Below the pieces are notes generated by a model that saw only the letters and a program-made list of their open reading frames with translations, made no database searches and was not told where the DNA came from. Positions 4,873 through 5,709 of a stretch of 5,709 nucleotides of DNA are shown piece after piece. Numbering within the stretch: the stretch's first letter is position 1; every line of letters starts with the position of its first letter. The DNA comes from Hadesarchaea archaeon (GTDB lineage: Archaea > Hadarchaeota > Hadarchaeia > Hadarchaeales > Hadarchaeaceae): NCBI GenBank assembly GCA_003661465.1, contig QMWE01000064.1, positions 1 to 5,709 on the forward strand, written 5' to 3'. The translations under genes were made by a program, and so were the position numbers.

Positions 4873-5463
4873 ACACATGCGCAGAAAATACTCGTGAAGT
4901 CGCGTGTCTGGTGTGAGCTCCGGATGAAACGCCACCGCGATCATGTTTCGCTGGCGCACCCCCACGATTTTTCCTTGGAATCTGGCCAAGACCTCCACGT
5001 CGCTCCACACCTCGCTCACCGCTGGAGCCCGGATGAAAACACAGCGGAAGGGTTCTTCACCGAGTAGGGGAATTTTCAAATCCACTTCGAAGGACTCGCG
5101 CTGTCTGCCAAAGGCGTTTCTGACCACCGCGATGTCCATGAGTTCCAGCAGCGGTTGTCCGGTTCGAGCCACCTGCTCGTCACCGCGTTTTGCTAGCAGG
5201 ACCAAACCGGCACAGGTTCCGAGCACTGGAATCCCACTTTTTGCTAATTCCTTCACACGTTCGAACGTTCCGGTGCGCTGCATGAGTTTTCCGATTGTGG
5301 TGCTCTCCCCTCCCGGTATGATGACACCGTCGATCTCCCGAAGCTGAGCTGGTTCGTTGATCCAAATCGTCTCACCGTTCATGTTGAGCTTTTCCATCGC
5401 ACGCCTCGTCGCTTCAAGGTGTTCGCTCACGGCGCCTTGAAGCCCGATTATACCTATTCTCAT
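4861..5463 (-). CDS. pdxT: Pyridoxal 5'-phosphate synthase glutaminase subunit PdxT
   Basis: This 200-residue class I glutamine amidotransferase releases ammonia from glutamine and passes it to PdxS, which builds PLP from ribose 5-phosphate and glyceraldehyde 3-phosphate. Signature segments are all present: N-terminal IGIIGLQGAVSEHL, the oxyanion strip PGGEST (50-55), the nucleophile Cys84 in GTCAGL, the family-specific RNAFGRQ (115-121) with SFE after it, and the catalytic His180-Glu182 in FHPEL. Length is typical for the family and the protein looks intact. The ATG at 5463 is preferred over an in-frame TTG at 5481, since the family starts at M-R/K-I-G and a GGTG motif lies 5 nt upstream. 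The pdxS gene is not in this window. The gene lies 43 nt behind the CcdA-like gene on the same strand, but a TATA-like box in the gap suggests its own promoter. Confidence 0.96.
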   Translation of the reverse strand: MRIGIIGLQGAVSEHLEATRRAMEKLNMNGETIWINEPAQLREIDGVIIPGGESTTIGKLMQRTGTFERVKELAKSGIPVLGTCAGLVLLAKRGDEQVARTGQPLLELMDIAVVRNAFGRQRESFEVDLKIPLLGEEPFRCVFIRAPAVSEVWSDVEVLARFQGKIVGVRQRNMIAVAFHPELTPDTRLHEYFLRMCEKK

Positions 5464-5491
5464 CTCAGCACCAGTTTTCAAGTGTTATGCC

Positions 5492-5504
5492 GGGTTTATT
5501 TTTC
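5492..5504 (-). promoter_or_regulatory. TATA-like box for pdxT
   Basis: On the minus strand the stretch reads CAGAAAAATAAAC, within the 43-nt gap behind the CcdA-like gene. It predicts transcription to begin around 5472-5475, downstream of the TTG at 5481 but upstream of the ATG at 5463, which supports the ATG as the pdxT start. Co-transcription from the upstream gene is not excluded. Confidence 0.4.
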
Positions 5505-5506
5505 TG

Positions 5507-5709
5507 TTATCCCCCAGCCACAAAAGCCGTGTACCAGTGTATCAGAATATAAATTCCTGCGAGGATTAGGATCACAGCACTTGCTCCGTGGATATAGCGC
5601 GATAGCGATCGAAAACGCCGGAGTAACAGTTCCTTGGAAAGGGCCACCGCAACCGAGACCGTGATCATCATGGCCCCCATCCCCACCGCGTACACGAGGA
5701 AGATGATCA
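5507..5709 (-). CDS. CcdA/DsbD-type membrane protein (C-terminal part, truncated by window edge)
   Basis: The minus-strand frame is open from the right edge to a TAA at 5509-5507, giving the last ~67 residues of a membrane protein. Two hydrophobic segments are seen: IIFLVYAVGMGAMMITVSVA at the edge, and GASAVILILAGIYILIHWY near the C terminus. They are joined by a basic stretch (KELLLRRFRSLSRYIH). The Y-A-x-G-M-G motif and the closing G-x-Y-I-L helix are typical of CcdA, the membrane thiol-disulfide carrier that moves reducing power across the membrane for cytochrome c maturation and other redox tasks. The helices carrying the redox cysteines would lie outside the window, so this could also be a CcdA-like protein lacking them. 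The true start is not in this window. Confidence 0.72.
   Translation of the reverse strand, partial: IIFLVYAVGMGAMMITVSVAVALSKELLLRRFRSLSRYIHGASAVILILAGIYILIHWYTAFVAGG

Noticed and set aside
4943..5347. Plus-strand open frame of 134 codons opposite pdxT
   Set aside because: It is a Ser/Thr/Pro-rich shadow of the intact pdxT gene with no start signal.
5419..5664. Plus-strand open frame of 81 codons at the right end
   Set aside because: It spans the pdxT start, its promoter gap and the CcdA-like gene on the other strand, so it is not a plausible gene.
1..5709. CRISPR array, insertion sequence or attachment site
   Set aside because: No regularly spaced direct repeats, transposase or integrase frames, or partial tRNA duplicates were seen; the inverted repeats at 2410-2476 have no flanking target duplication that I can find.

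Overview
The window looks archaeal. The evidence is a tRNA-Ile(GAU) with a 15-nt insertion exactly at the canonical archaeal intron site (between positions 37 and 38), TATA-like boxes about 25 nt upstream of starts (several suggesting leaderless or very short-leader transcripts), both tRNA genes encoding their CCA ends, and a small CxxC-x17-CxxC zinc-ribbon protein of a type common in euryarchaea. The lineage cannot be fixed from this sequence; an uncultivated, probably euryarchaeal group is my guess.

Layout, left to right. (1) Bases 1-329, minus: the N-terminal part of a secreted protein with a signal peptide and an Ig-like/surface-protein repeat; it runs off the left edge. (2) 390-482, minus: intron-containing tRNA-Ile(GAU), its promoter lying back-to-back with the next unit. 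(3) 541-2145, plus: a two-gene operon of a ten-cysteine DUF3795 protein and a radical SAM protein related to spore photoproduct lyase (SplB/COG1533). The radical SAM protein carries an extra C-terminal helix-hairpin-helix domain like the N-terminal 8-kDa domain of family X DNA polymerases. (4) 2211-2387, minus: a 58-residue zinc-ribbon protein. Its leader region holds a 67-nt element that can fold as a three-way junction and starts almost exactly where its TATA box predicts transcription to begin. (5) 2560-4736, plus: an ABC exporter, with ATPase and ABC-2 permease translationally coupled by a 4-nt overlap. (6) 4781-4855, plus: tRNA-Ala(CGC). (7) 4861-5463, minus: pdxT, the glutaminase subunit of PLP synthase, ending 5 nt from the tRNA. 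(8) 5507-5709, minus: the C-terminal end of a CcdA/DsbD-type membrane protein running off the right edge.

Most genes are ordinary housekeeping or accessory archaeal genes. The parts most worth a second look are the radical SAM-HhH fusion paired with DUF3795, the three-way-junction leader in front of the zinc-ribbon gene, and the very short tRNA-Ile intron with a poor bulge-helix-bulge. No CRISPR array, insertion sequence, rRNA or integrase is visible.
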